A stretch of DNA of 22,239 nt from a virus. Below the pieces are notes generated by a model, which was not told the origin of the DNA, did no database searches, and was given only the letters and a program-made list of their open reading frames with translations. This document shows, one piece after another, positions 22,188-22,239 of this stretch (its first letter is position 1; each line of letters opens with the position of its first letter). The DNA lies in IMG/VR virus record IMGVR_UViG_3300020121_000211, positions 1-22,239 of that record; one strand, written 5' to 3'. The position numbers and the translations under genes were made by a program.

Positions 22188-22239
22188 GTGGGCAAACGCA
22201 CCGCCACGGGGATGGGCGGCCGATTGAATTGTCTTCTTC
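22188..22239. other. Probable host chromosomal flank
   Basis: These 52 bases lie beyond the 5' end of the tRNA gene and should be bacterial chromosome if the tRNA is the attachment site. No gene is visible. The sequence is too short to say more. Confidence 0.4.

Overview
The window is the structural-gene end of a podovirus-like prophage that runs up to a host tRNA-Asn gene. The host is probably an acidobacterium of the Terriglobus/Granulicella type. I infer this from the integrase: a Cys-rich N-terminus with an RRHxxxC...RCxCPxW pattern and an RWSGMALxDA block, both of which I associate with acidobacterial integrases. No database search was possible.

Layout. On the + strand, 1-18175 is one tightly packed late region. 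It holds the C-terminal end of a portal protein, a small acidic protein, a scaffold-like protein, an N4-gp56-like major capsid protein, three small genes (one with a zinc-ribbon pattern), a strongly structured 200-nt noncoding segment, a head-tail adaptor, a propeller-like tail nozzle, a 946-residue tail protein ending in a Hint-like domain, two small proteins, three glutamine/alanine-rich putative ejection (internal virion) proteins, two small proteins, a 984-residue tail fibre with 50-residue repeats, and one last small protein. Many genes are joined by TAATG or ATGA stop/start overlaps, as expected for one translationally coupled morphogenesis operon. Terminase, replication, repressor and obvious lysis genes are not here and presumably lie to the left of the window.

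Cargo. Between the fibre module and the integrase (18184-20643) is a moron-type cassette. A minus-strand protein has an Apea-like HEPN motif and a C-terminal winged-helix-like end. Diverging from it are a PD-(D/E)XK nuclease-like gene and a stand-alone class III nucleotide cyclase, closed by a strong terminator. Its position and content suggest an anti-phage or abortive-infection module. The nuclease-cyclase pair recalls Pycsar-type cyclic-nucleotide signalling but has no recognisable cyclic-nucleotide receptor.

Right end. A minus-strand tyrosine recombinase gene (20849-21958) is interrupted by one in-frame amber codon. It overlaps a 60-residue membrane protein gene by ATGA. The tRNA-Asn gene (22113-22187, minus strand) has its 3' end facing the integrase, which is the usual arrangement when the tRNA 3' end is the attachment site. 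The last ~50 bases are probably host DNA.

The two items most worth following up are the structured RNA at 4288-4488 (nested helices, two GNRA-type tetraloops, a possible 6-bp kissing/pseudoknot contact and a terminator-like hairpin carrying the next gene's ribosome binding site) and the HEPN / nuclease / cyclase cassette. No stretch over 300 bases lacks a gene.
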